This document shows, in pieces, positions 1 through 6,087 of a stretch of 8,132 bases of DNA. The stretch is from UMGS1124 sp964417835 (GTDB lineage Bacteria > Bacillota_I > Bacilli_A > RF39 > UBA660). Position 1 is the first letter of the stretch. Every line of letters begins with the position of its first letter. The DNA lies in the NCBI GenBank assembly GCA_964417835.1, contig CAYQJD010000035.1, positions 1 to 8,132 on the forward strand, read 5' to 3'. The position numbers and the translations under genes were made by a program. The notes under the pieces were generated by a model. It was not told the DNA's origin. It ran no database searches and saw only the letters and a program-made list of their open reading frames with translations.

Positions 1-306
1 GCCATTATAATCAACTTTTAAGTGTTGAAGATTATTTTTCATTATCAATAGTTCTTCTTTTGTATAATCTCTTTCAAATAATTTGATTTGCTCTAATATC
101 CTTTTATCTTGATGTTCTAAAATTAAATTCGGATCTAATTTATCTCTATATTCTTTTAATTTTTCACTATCTAAGAAAATATCATCAGCATGTGTCATTA
201 GCAAAATAGAACGATGTTTCAAATTTCTAATTTCAAATATATTATTCAAACATAATGAAAAACCTGCTAAACCTGCTGCCAATAAAATTAATTGTTTATC
301 AGACAT
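1..306 (-). CDS. Hypothetical protein, N-terminal part (cut by window edge)
   Basis: An open frame of 102 codons starts at ATG 306-304 and is still open at base 1, so the C-terminus is missing. The start is supported by a purine-rich Shine-Dalgarno AGGGGAG (about 311-317) just upstream and a promoter candidate behind it. Residues 5-20 form a hydrophobic, Ala/Leu/Gly-rich stretch (LILLAAGLAGFSLCL), which could be a membrane anchor or signal segment. The rest is charged and predicted mostly helical, with many Lys, Glu and Asp and a motif LLMTHADDIFLDSEKL around residues 36-51. I do not recognise the family. It is transcribed in the same direction as the rel operon but is separated from it by a terminator and its own promoter, so it is probably a separate transcription unit. 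That it is a real gene is fairly sure; its function is unknown. Confidence 0.75.
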   Translation of the reverse strand, partial: MSDKQLILLAAGLAGFSLCLNNIFEIRNLKHRSILLMTHADDIFLDSEKLKEYRDKLDPNLILEHQDKRILEQIKLFERDYTKEELLIMKNNLQHLKVDYNG

Positions 307-339
307 AAGCTCCCCTCTTTAATAATTTAATTATTTGAT

Positions 340-368
340 ATGATAACATAATCTTTTAAAAAGCGCAA
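340..368 (-). promoter_or_regulatory. Promoter candidate for the gene at 1-306
   Basis: On the minus strand a -35-like TTGCGC (368-363) is followed after 17 bases by TATCAT (345-340), preceded by TG one base upstream (extended -10, TGTTATCAT). Transcription would begin near 333 and leave a leader of about 27 bases carrying the Shine-Dalgarno sequence. The -10 matches consensus in five of six positions; the -35 in three. Confidence 0.5.
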
Positions 369-532
369 GTAAGTGAAATACTCAGTAAAATAGAATAAAA
401 TTTCTTCTAAATCACTTTTTATTAATAAAGATGATAACAAATAAAGAATACAATTAATTATTAGTGGACTTATTTATGATTTTTTTAAACCTACTATGTT
501 TTTGACATAGAATAGTTTACACTCATCGAAAA

Positions 533-579
533 GAAAAAAATAGATAAAGATTACTATCATTTAATTTTATCTATTTTTT
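533..579 (-). terminator. Terminator of the nfo-comN-rel operon
   Basis: A perfect 14-bp inverted repeat (566-579 with 535-548, core TAGATAAA) encloses a 17-base loop and lies 25 bases past the rel stop. Read on the minus strand, the 3' arm ends in a run of seven T. The stem is AT-rich and therefore weak, and its symmetry could make it act in both directions, but no gene on the plus strand enters it. Confidence 0.6.
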
Positions 580-603
580 ATCAACCAATTATTTTTCTTT
601 CTT

Positions 604-2742
604 TTACTGATCTATTTCAACTTTTATTACAGAAGATAAATTCTTTAAACTATCTTTAAAATTTTCTAAGTCATCTTTATTTTTAACTTTAATTGTAATA
701 TTATAACCTCTTATATTATCTTTATTAAATTCAGTTATTGAAGTCAAAGTAATATTTTTTAAACTTGCCTTATTTACAATTTCAACTAACTTATTATTTA
801 AATCTGTTGTATAAATCTTTAATTTACTTAAATAATAATTATCTGTTTCATAATTCCAAGCGACATCAATTAATCTATTATTAATATTCTTTATATTAAC
901 ACAATTCTTTTTATGCACTGTTACTCCATTACCTTTAGTAATATAACCAACTATTTCATCGCCTTTAACAGGATGGCAACATTCAGCAATACTAACTAAA
1001 ATATCATCGCAACCAGATACTATTACATCTTTTTTATAATTAACTTTATTAAAGTTATTATTTAATACTTTATCTAGTAAAATATCTTGAACATTCTTTT
1101 TATCTTCATAAATCAAATTCAAAATATAAGTTGGAGTATACCTTAAAGAACCTATATTTAAATATATTTCGTCTATATTTTTAACTTTCAAATCTTTACA
1201 TAATTTCTCAATATTCTGATTAGTTAATACTTCTTTAAAAGATAATTTCTGTTTTCTTATTTCTTTTTCTAATAAATCATGCCCTAAATTAATATATTTT
1301 TCTCTATCAATTTTAGAAAAATATGATTTTATTTTACTTTTAGCTTGAGATGTTTTAACAATATTCAACCAATCTTTATTAGGCTTTGCATTAGAATCAG
1401 TTTTAATTTTTACAATATCTCCATCTTGTAATTTATAGTCTAATGGAACTATATTCTCATTTACAATAGCACCAACTGTTGATTCTCCAACTAAAGAATG
1501 AATTCTATAAGCAAAATCTAACGGGGTTGATCCTAAAGGGAGCTCCATTACGTCCCCTTTAGGTGTAAATACATAAATTAAATCAGATAAAAGTTCTTCT
1601 TCCATATTTTTTGCAAATATTTCATCATTTTCATCTTCATTATGACTATCAATTAGATTACGATACATTTCTAGTTTTTGATCCATTAAATTTTTTATTT
1701 TACTAGAAGTATGTTCTTTATATGACCAATGACTTGCTATTCCATTTTCTGCTATTTCATTCATTTCTTTTGTTCTAAGCTGTATTTCAAATATATGTCC
1801 ATCATCTCCAAAAACTGAAGTGTGTAATGATTGATACATATTAGCTTTTGGCATCGCTATATAATCTTTAAATCTTTTTGGAATAGGTCTATATTTAGAA
1901 TGAATTAAACCAACAGCTAAATAACAATCGCTTTCTTTTTCAACAATAGCACGCATAGCTAAAATATCATAAATATCATTCCACTTACGTCCTGTACATA
2001 ATTTAGTATAAATACTATAGACACTTTTTACTCTCCCCTTAATAGTAAATTTAATATTATGACTACTTAATATTTCGCTTACACTTTCAATCATATCATT
2101 TAAAACATTATTTAATTCTTCTCTAGTTCCATCTAATTTATCCAAGATACTTTGGTAAACTTCTGGTTTAGAATATTTTAAAGATAAATCTTCTAATTCA
2201 CTTTTAATACTATTTATACCAAGTCTATGAGCAATTGGAATTAAAACATTCATTGTCTCCATTGCTTTTTGTTTTTGCTTTTCTAAAGACAAATATGATA
2301 AAGTTCTCATATTATGTAAACGATCAGCTAATTTTATTATTAAAACTCTTGGATCTTCAGAAAGCCCTACTAAAATTTTTCTTAAATAAAGACTGCTTGA
2401 TTCACTATCATCATTTAATTTAAGTCTATTAATTTTAGATAAACTTTCTACTATCTTTTTAACATCTTCTCCAAATAATTCTTCTAATTCTTCATAAGTA
2501 GCATCACTTTCAATAACAGTTTCATGAACTAATGCTGCAATAATAGTAATATCATCCATGTTTAAATCACTTAAAATCTTAGCTACATTAAGTGGATGGG
2601 TTATAAAATCAGTTCCATCTTTTCTTTTTTTCCCATCATGTTTTTTTAAAGCAAATTCATAAGCTTTTTTTATTTTATCCAAAGACTCTTTATCATACCC
2701 ACTACTTTCATATTTATTAAGCAAGTACTCAATTATTTCCAT
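604..2742 (-). CDS. rel: Rel: bifunctional-type (p)ppGpp synthetase/hydrolase (RSH), degenerate HD motif
   Basis: At 712 residues this is a full-length RelA/SpoT homologue, the cytosolic enzyme that makes ppGpp from GTP or GDP plus ATP on starved ribosomes and can hydrolyse it. Domains in order: HD hydrolase (about 20-150, with THP at 48-50 and KLADRLHNM at 137-145), synthetase (about 230-345, with GRVKS, YDILAMR, RFKDYIA and EIQLRTKE), TGS (387-448), helical linker, zinc-finger/RIS part (CCHP at 588-591, His610, Cys614) and a C-terminal ACT domain (about 640-712). The RFKD loop is the charge type of Gram-positive bifunctional Rel enzymes rather than the EFDD type of E. coli RelA. The usual HDxxED reads HETVIE (73-78), so two or three hydrolase residues are changed. 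The ATG start directly follows the comN stop, with AGGGGG seven bases upstream inside comN, so the two are probably translationally coupled. The synthetase residues I can recognise are intact. Confidence 0.96.
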   Translation of the reverse strand: MEIIEYLLNKYESSGYDKESLDKIKKAYEFALKKHDGKKRKDGTDFITHPLNVAKILSDLNMDDITIIAALVHETVIESDATYEELEELFGEDVKKIVESLSKINRLKLNDDSESSSLYLRKILVGLSEDPRVLIIKLADRLHNMRTLSYLSLEKQKQKAMETMNVLIPIAHRLGINSIKSELEDLSLKYSKPEVYQSILDKLDGTREELNNVLNDMIESVSEILSSHNIKFTIKGRVKSVYSIYTKLCTGRKWNDIYDILAMRAIVEKESDCYLAVGLIHSKYRPIPKRFKDYIAMPKANMYQSLHTSVFGDDGHIFEIQLRTKEMNEIAENGIASHWSYKEHTSSKIKNLMDQKLEMYRNLIDSHNEDENDEIFAKNMEEELLSDLIYVFTPKGDVMELPLGSTPLDFAYRIHSLVGESTVGAIVNENIVPLDYKLQDGDIVKIKTDSNAKPNKDWLNIVKTSQAKSKIKSYFSKIDREKYINLGHDLLEKEIRKQKLSFKEVLTNQNIEKLCKDLKVKNIDEIYLNIGSLRYTPTYILNLIYEDKKNVQDILLDKVLNNNFNKVNYKKDVIVSGCDDILVSIAECCHPVKGDEIVGYITKGNGVTVHKKNCVNIKNINNRLIDVAWNYETDNYYLSKLKIYTTDLNNKLVEIVNKASLKNITLTSITEFNKDNIRGYNITIKVKNKDDLENFKDSLKNLSSVIKVEIDQ

Positions 2743-3006
2743 TTAATCGCCCCCTAAAATATCTTTCATCCTATTTTTTATATATCTTTTATATTCTTCA
2801 TCACTAGTATTTAAAATATCATCTACACATTGTGATAAGGTTAAATCTTTACTTGCACTCCACTTATTTATTCTTAAATAATCCCAAATATCTTTACTTT
2901 TTATATAATGTATTCCATTTCTTTTTAATTCATTTAATTTAGTGTTTATAGCTGGAACTAATCTATTATAAAGGTCTTCTAAAGAATTAAATTTTATCTT
3001 TTCCAA
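2743..3006 (-). CDS. comN: ComN-like post-transcriptional regulator
   Basis: This 87-residue protein resembles the Bacillus ComN/YrzD family (Pfam post-transcriptional regulator): a helical N-terminus with LYNRLVPAINTKLNELKRNG (13-32), then the family's DIWDYLRINKW (39-49) and a CVDDILNTSDEEYKRYI segment (60-76) like the usual 'IVNDIL...Y' stretch. ComN is known in B. subtilis to act after transcription on comE mRNA; its role here is only inferred. In B. subtilis comN lies near secDF, recJ, apt and relA, so the position beside rel supports the call. The start is TTG: the in-frame codon two positions upstream is a stop and no other start exists before the conserved part. A weak Shine-Dalgarno (GAAAGAG) lies about nine bases upstream. 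It is 18 bases downstream of nfo and abuts rel (TAA immediately followed by ATG), indicating one operon. Confidence 0.8.
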   Translation of the reverse strand: MEKIKFNSLEDLYNRLVPAINTKLNELKRNGIHYIKSKDIWDYLRINKWSASKDLTLSQCVDDILNTSDEEYKRYIKNRMKDILGGD

Positions 3007-3024
3007 ACGTTATCACTCTTTCAA

Positions 3025-3918
3025 TTAATTTTTATAATATTCTATTATTTTTTCTATTAATTTATCATCAAAAACTTTATTTTTTATCATTTCTATTTCA
3101 TATTTATATGGCGGATATTCTTTTTTTTCACCAACATAAGGAGTTTCTAATATTTTAATAGTGTCTTTTAATCTTTCATTATATATTACGTTAATTAAAT
3201 TATTAAATCCTATTGTACCAAAACCAATATTTTCATGTCTATCTTTATGACTACCTAATATATTTTTACTATCATTTATATGAACACATTTTACTTTATT
3301 TAACCCAATAACATTATCAAATTCATTTAAATAATTATCAAAATCACTTATATCTACACCACTATCATTTAAATGGCAAGTATCTAAACAAACACCGACT
3401 TTTTCTTGTAATACTACATCATCAATAATAGTTTTTAATTCATTTAAATTAATCCCACATTCAGTTCCTTTTCCTGCCATAGTTTCTAAAAGAATCATCA
3501 CATTCATATCAGAAGTTAATATATTATTTAATGCATTACTTATATTATATAATGCATGTTTTCTTTCAATACCTACACTACTACCTGGATGCAAAACTAA
3601 ATATTTTATTCCTAAATCTTCTAATCTTCTAATTTCTTGTTTAATAAAATTAATACTAAAATCATATTTAGCTGGATCTAAATCATTAGCTAAATTAACT
3701 ATATATGGTGCATGACAAATAATTTTATCTATACTAATATTATTTTCTTCCATTAATTTATATGCTTCTTTAGTCAAATCTCCATTAATAGGTTTTCTAA
3801 TAGTATTTTGAGGAGCTCCTGTATAAAACATAAATGTATTAGCACCATAACTTAATGCTTGTTTAACACTTCCTAATAATTGCTCATTTGTAAAATTTAC
3901 ATGACTTCCTAAGTACAT
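3025..3918 (-). CDS. nfo: Deoxyribonuclease IV (endonuclease IV, AP endonuclease family 2)
   Basis: This cytosolic repair enzyme cuts DNA 5' of abasic sites and removes 3' blocking groups during base excision repair. With the start at 3918 it has 297 residues, the same as I recall for B. subtilis Nfo. All metal ligands of the trinuclear zinc site are visible in family order: His69 (CHAPYIVNL), His110 (LHPGS), Glu145 (LETMAGKG), Asp179 and His182 (LDTCH), His213 (HINDS), Asp226 and His228 (KDRHENIG) and Glu258 (LETP). The frame stays open back to a GTG at 3945 and an ATG at 3930, but only the ATG at 3918 gives the canonical N-terminus MYLGSH, with GGTGG five bases upstream. It is the first gene of the nfo-comN-rel operon. 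The AT-rich composition matches its neighbours. Confidence 0.95.
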   Translation of the reverse strand: MYLGSHVNFTNEQLLGSVKQALSYGANTFMFYTGAPQNTIRKPINGDLTKEAYKLMEENNISIDKIICHAPYIVNLANDLDPAKYDFSINFIKQEIRRLEDLGIKYLVLHPGSSVGIERKHALYNISNALNNILTSDMNVMILLETMAGKGTECGINLNELKTIIDDVVLQEKVGVCLDTCHLNDSGVDISDFDNYLNEFDNVIGLNKVKCVHINDSKNILGSHKDRHENIGFGTIGFNNLINVIYNERLKDTIKILETPYVGEKKEYPPYKYEIEMIKNKVFDDKLIEKIIEYYKN

Positions 3919-3948
3919 CTTTACCACCATAAATAATTCTACCACAAT

Positions 3949-3976
3949 AAAAAAAAATCTTCTATTAATTAGAAAA
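3949..3976 (-). terminator. Terminator of the surface-protein gene
   Basis: Read on the minus strand, TTTTCTA and TAGAAGA pair over seven positions (one G-U) around the loop ATTAA and are followed directly by nine T (3957-3949). It lies about 97 bases past the stop of the gene at 4073. The stem is short, but the T run is strong. Confidence 0.5.
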
Positions 3977-3996
3977 TTTTTTCTTCTTTTTTACAA
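3968..3996 (-). promoter_or_regulatory. Promoter candidate for nfo-comN-rel
   Basis: On the minus strand TTGTAA (3996-3991) and TCTAAT (3973-3968) are separated by 17 bases, with four and five consensus matches. The start point would be near 3961, giving a leader of about 40 bases before the nfo ATG. The -10 lies inside the terminator hairpin of the upstream surface-protein gene, so the two signals overlap or one of them is false. Confidence 0.4.
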
Positions 3997-4072
3997 TTAT
4001 TTTTTATAAATTAATACTTTATTTTTATATAAACTTAAAATCAAAACATCTTCTAAAGAAATATTATAACTT

Positions 4073-5872
4073 TTAACTTACAACATATGGATCAGTTTTT
4101 GTGCCTACTCCTATTGTTTCTATATTGGATTTTAATGTGATTGTCGGTCTTATATTATATTCATGGTATGGGTCTCCATTCCAATTAATCGCTCCCCCAT
4201 GATCAACATAGTATAACCAGAAATATCCATAATTTGAATGCGATGGTGATGTAGTTAACCAACTGTTAGACGATTCAATATCTAGATAGTTAACAGGCCT
4301 AGCATCAGACCCAAATTCACCCGTTGTTGTACCAGCCAACACTACTTCATCTGCAGTCAATATTCCAATATAATCCTCTACATAAGAATCTGTATTTTTA
4401 TTCACTAATGTTGCGTACCTAAAAGGGTTATTTTGATATAATCTCCATCCAACATCAAAAAGATAATTAGACGAAGTACTTTGATCTAATAAAATTTCTC
4501 CATTATAGTTATATTTTGTTTGTACGTCTCCTATATATATTGTGTCTTCTTTTATTTTATCTCTTAAACCTGAATCAAAATTTGCATAAAACCAATTATT
4601 TAATTTTGATCTTACATAATCAGAATTGTTTTGGGCATTTGAATAGTCAGGTACTGAAATATTACCATTATTTATTAAACCATATTTTCCAATATCAATA
4701 AAGGCATTATTTTTTGATGTACTAGCATCGCAAGTACTTTTAGAATCTTCTAAAACTATCTTTATACTTCCATCTCCTTCTATTCTAACAATTCTCCAAC
4801 ACATATTATTAAATGTTATATAGTTATCTGTTACTGCTCCTCTATAATAGTAAGAAGTCCCTGAATTATCTTCTGCTGTTGATAATGTACTTTCAGCACT
4901 TTTTTGAACTTCTTGTAATATATATCTAACACCACATATTGAATTTAAAGATACCGATTCAATTTTATATATTTCACTCAAATTTGAACTATTAGATATT
5001 TGATTGCTTGATTCTCCTTTAAGATTTATAACATATTTACCAACAAGATCAGAATTAATATCTGAAATTTTAATGACTCTTGGGTTTATTAATGTATAGC
5101 CATTAAACTCACTAAAAGAATAAGTATCTGCATAAGTTATATAATAATCTTCATAATCATTAGTCTGTAGACAATATGAAGAATATATCTTTTGGGCTTT
5201 TATATTACTAGAAAATTTAGCTGGTATTGTTAATGGTGTTGCTCTATATGTTGTCCCATTTGTTCCACTTTTAGCATTTGCAAGAATTTTTTCACTTAAT
5301 GGTTCTGACAATGAATTTTCTATATTTACTTTTGCACTAAATGTTGCACCCATATCAGCAGATTGATCAACATTTGCCTCTTTATATGTTACTGTTAATT
5401 CATAAGAATGTGTTACTCCTTTTTCTATTCTATTTCTAACTATCGTTGAATCTGTCGTTGGAAACATTTTTTCATTAACCCCAGAAGTATCTTCGGGTGA
5501 TGCTGTACCATTACAATTTTTTCCATCACTTGAAGTACACGTTAATACATATACTAAATCCTCAGGTCTTGTTAATGTATTTACAACATTTTCTAGTACT
5601 ACCCCATAGTTTACATATCCGTTTCCTGTATTTTCAACTGAAAATGTTTTTGTTCCTATTACCGTTCCTGGTGATATTGCATCACTTGATTCTAATATTC
5701 CATTTCCATCAGCATACGTTAATTCTAGATTAGCGAATGTTCCTGCTATACTTTTATCAGAAGAATTTCCTTTTATTCTTGCTAAAAAGTATGCATAAGT
5801 TAATGCAATTAATGCTAGTGTAATTATTATAATCCCTGTTATACTTACTATTATTTTTTGTTTTCTATTCAT
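4073..5872 (-). CDS. Membrane-anchored surface protein, two-module, gut-Bacilli type
   Basis: This 599-residue protein has an N-terminal signal-anchor (residues 7-29, basic MNRKQK then a hydrophobic run ending LTYAYF) resembling SipW-processed TasA/camelysin-like proteins. Residues about 43-190 form a beta-rich module (AGTFANLELTY..., FSVENTGNGYVNYG). A Ser/Asn/Tyr-rich linker follows (195-335), then a C-terminal module (about 341-599) opening SYYYRGAVTDNYITF and NNMCWRIVRIEGDGS, with YIGILTADEV, WLTTSP, YNIRPTITLKS and a final GVGTKTDPYVV. From memory, this end resembles DUF6273-like, possibly C-type-lectin-fold domains that are multiplied in uncultured gut Bacilli. Six cysteines lie in the outer part. 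No LPXTG motif is present, so anchoring is by the N-terminal helix or lost on cleavage. The ATG at 5872 is chosen over the open-frame extension to 5896 because AAGGAG lies eight bases before it. It is visibly less AT-rich than its neighbours. Adhesion or sensing is only a guess. Confidence 0.85.
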   Translation of the reverse strand: MNRKQKIIVSITGIIIITLALIALTYAYFLARIKGNSSDKSIAGTFANLELTYADGNGILESSDAISPGTVIGTKTFSVENTGNGYVNYGVVLENVVNTLTRPEDLVYVLTCTSSDGKNCNGTASPEDTSGVNEKMFPTTDSTIVRNRIEKGVTHSYELTVTYKEANVDQSADMGATFSAKVNIENSLSEPLSEKILANAKSGTNGTTYRATPLTIPAKFSSNIKAQKIYSSYCLQTNDYEDYYITYADTYSFSEFNGYTLINPRVIKISDINSDLVGKYVINLKGESSNQISNSSNLSEIYKIESVSLNSICGVRYILQEVQKSAESTLSTAEDNSGTSYYYRGAVTDNYITFNNMCWRIVRIEGDGSIKIVLEDSKSTCDASTSKNNAFIDIGKYGLINNGNISVPDYSNAQNNSDYVRSKLNNWFYANFDSGLRDKIKEDTIYIGDVQTKYNYNGEILLDQSTSSNYLFDVGWRLYQNNPFRYATLVNKNTDSYVEDYIGILTADEVVLAGTTTGEFGSDARPVNYLDIESSNSWLTTSPSHSNYGYFWLYYVDHGGAINWNGDPYHEYNIRPTITLKSNIETIGVGTKTDPYVVS

Positions 5873-5880
5873 GAAATTAA

Positions 5881-5886
5881 CTCCTT
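5881..5886 (-). promoter_or_regulatory. Shine-Dalgarno fixing the start of the surface protein
   Basis: AAGGAG on the minus strand stands eight bases before ATG 5872-5870. This places the true start eight codons inside the longer open frame and makes the protein begin with the expected basic-hydrophobic anchor. Confidence 0.8.
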
Positions 5887-5901
5887 TCTTACACAAAAAA
5901 A

Positions 5902-5907
5902 ATTATA
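5902..5907 (-). promoter_or_regulatory. Proximal -10 box of the surface-protein gene (downstream of G tract)
   Basis: TATAAT on the minus strand would start transcription near 5895 and give a leader of about 23 bases that keeps the Shine-Dalgarno, a good geometry. No standard -35 lies 16-18 bases upstream; that position falls at the end of the G10 tract (TCCGGG). The tract therefore lies in the spacer of this promoter, the arrangement known from the phase-variable Neisseria porA and Bordetella fim promoters. Confidence 0.45.
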
Positions 5908-5917
5908 TAATTATTAA

Positions 5918-5927
5918 CCCCCCCCCC
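5918..5927. repeat. Homopolymer C10/G10 tract
   Basis: Ten consecutive C on the plus strand (G on the coding strand of the surface-protein gene), in DNA that is otherwise strongly AT-rich. It is the only long G/C run in the window and stands 45 bases upstream of the start codon. Such runs mutate in length by slippage. Confidence 0.95.
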
Positions 5928-5960
5928 GGACCGTACATTAGTTTCCAGAGTCGGAGAGCG
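5918..5960. other. GC-rich 43-bp island of unknown nature
   Basis: The C10 tract and the following 33 bases (beginning GGACCGTACATTAG, ending GTCGGAGAGCG) are far richer in G+C than the flanks on both sides. There is no open frame. On the coding strand it can form a hairpin, CTCTCCGAC against GTCCGGGGGG with one bulge and two G-U pairs, in which the G tract is the 3' arm. I do not recognise it as a known riboswitch, attachment site or repeat. Confidence 0.7.
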
Positions 5961-5990
5961 ATTATATAATTTATTTAATTTTTTTCATAA
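5961..5990 (-). promoter_or_regulatory. Distal promoter candidate of the surface-protein gene
   Basis: A second perfect TATAAT (5966-5961, minus strand) has a weak -35-like TTATGA (5990-5985) 18 bases upstream. Transcripts from it would start within or next to the GC-rich island and carry the G tract in the leader, where CTCTCCGAC (5958-5950) could pair with GTCCGGGGGG (5931-5922). Confidence 0.35.
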
Positions 5991-6043
5991 ATAGAATTGT
6001 TTTTCGAGTACACTTACTCTATTTAAATATTATCATATTATAT

Positions 6044-6072
6044 TTGTTTTTACAATAAGTTTTTGTTATAAT
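6044..6072 (+). promoter_or_regulatory. Extended -10 promoter of the gene at 6088
   Basis: TTGTTT (6044-6049), a 17-base spacer and a perfect TATAAT (6067-6072) preceded by TG at -1 spacing (TGTTATAAT). The start point would be near 6079, leaving a leader of only about nine bases that begins at the GGTGA ribosome site. Confidence 0.7.
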
Positions 6073-6087
6073 AAATATGGTGAAAAT

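Larger units (their letters stand above)
307..603. other. Intergenic region between rel and the left-edge gene
   Basis: This stretch has no credible open frame on either strand. From left to right it holds the promoter of the left-edge gene (340-368), an AT-rich tract without obvious structure (370-480), an imperfect hairpin with arms CTATGT/ACATAG (486-519), and the terminator hairpin of the rel operon (535-579). No RNA gene was recognised. Confidence 0.6.
5900..5972. repeat. Inverted/direct repeat bracketing the GC-rich island
   Basis: The 12-mer AAATTATATAAT at 5900-5911 recurs inverted at 5961-5972. Its core ATTATATAAT is a perfect palindrome, so the two copies are also direct repeats, continuing similarly (TATTAA versus TTATTTAA). 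Each copy contains TATAAT on both strands. The AT-only sequence makes chance similarity possible. Confidence 0.6.

Noticed and set aside
486..519. Imperfect hairpin with arms CTATGT/ACATAG as a terminator
   Set aside because: On neither strand is it followed by a T run, and no gene ends next to it; it remains an unexplained palindrome.
501..530. TTGACA at 502-507 as a plus-strand promoter
   Set aside because: No -10-like hexamer lies 16-18 bases downstream and no plus-strand gene follows.
511..533. Resemblance of AATAG...TCGAAAA here to the inverse of 6001-6024 as a dispersed repeat
   Set aside because: Only the two ends match and the middle differs in length and sequence, so chance in AT-rich DNA explains it.
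3919..3945. Upstream starts of nfo (GTG 3945, ATG 3930)
   Set aside because: There is no ribosome site before them, and the extra residues precede the canonical family N-terminus MxxGSH.
5497..5733. Plus-strand open frames across the surface-protein gene (also 4516-4701)
   Set aside because: They lie opposite a longer gene with clear domains, have no ribosome site and encode low-complexity Leu/His/Phe-rich sequence typical of antisense frames.
6006..6019. Small palindrome GAGTA-CACT-TACTC between the divergent promoters as an operator
   Set aside because: Five base pairs are too few to claim a site without relatives to compare, and no regulator is encoded nearby.
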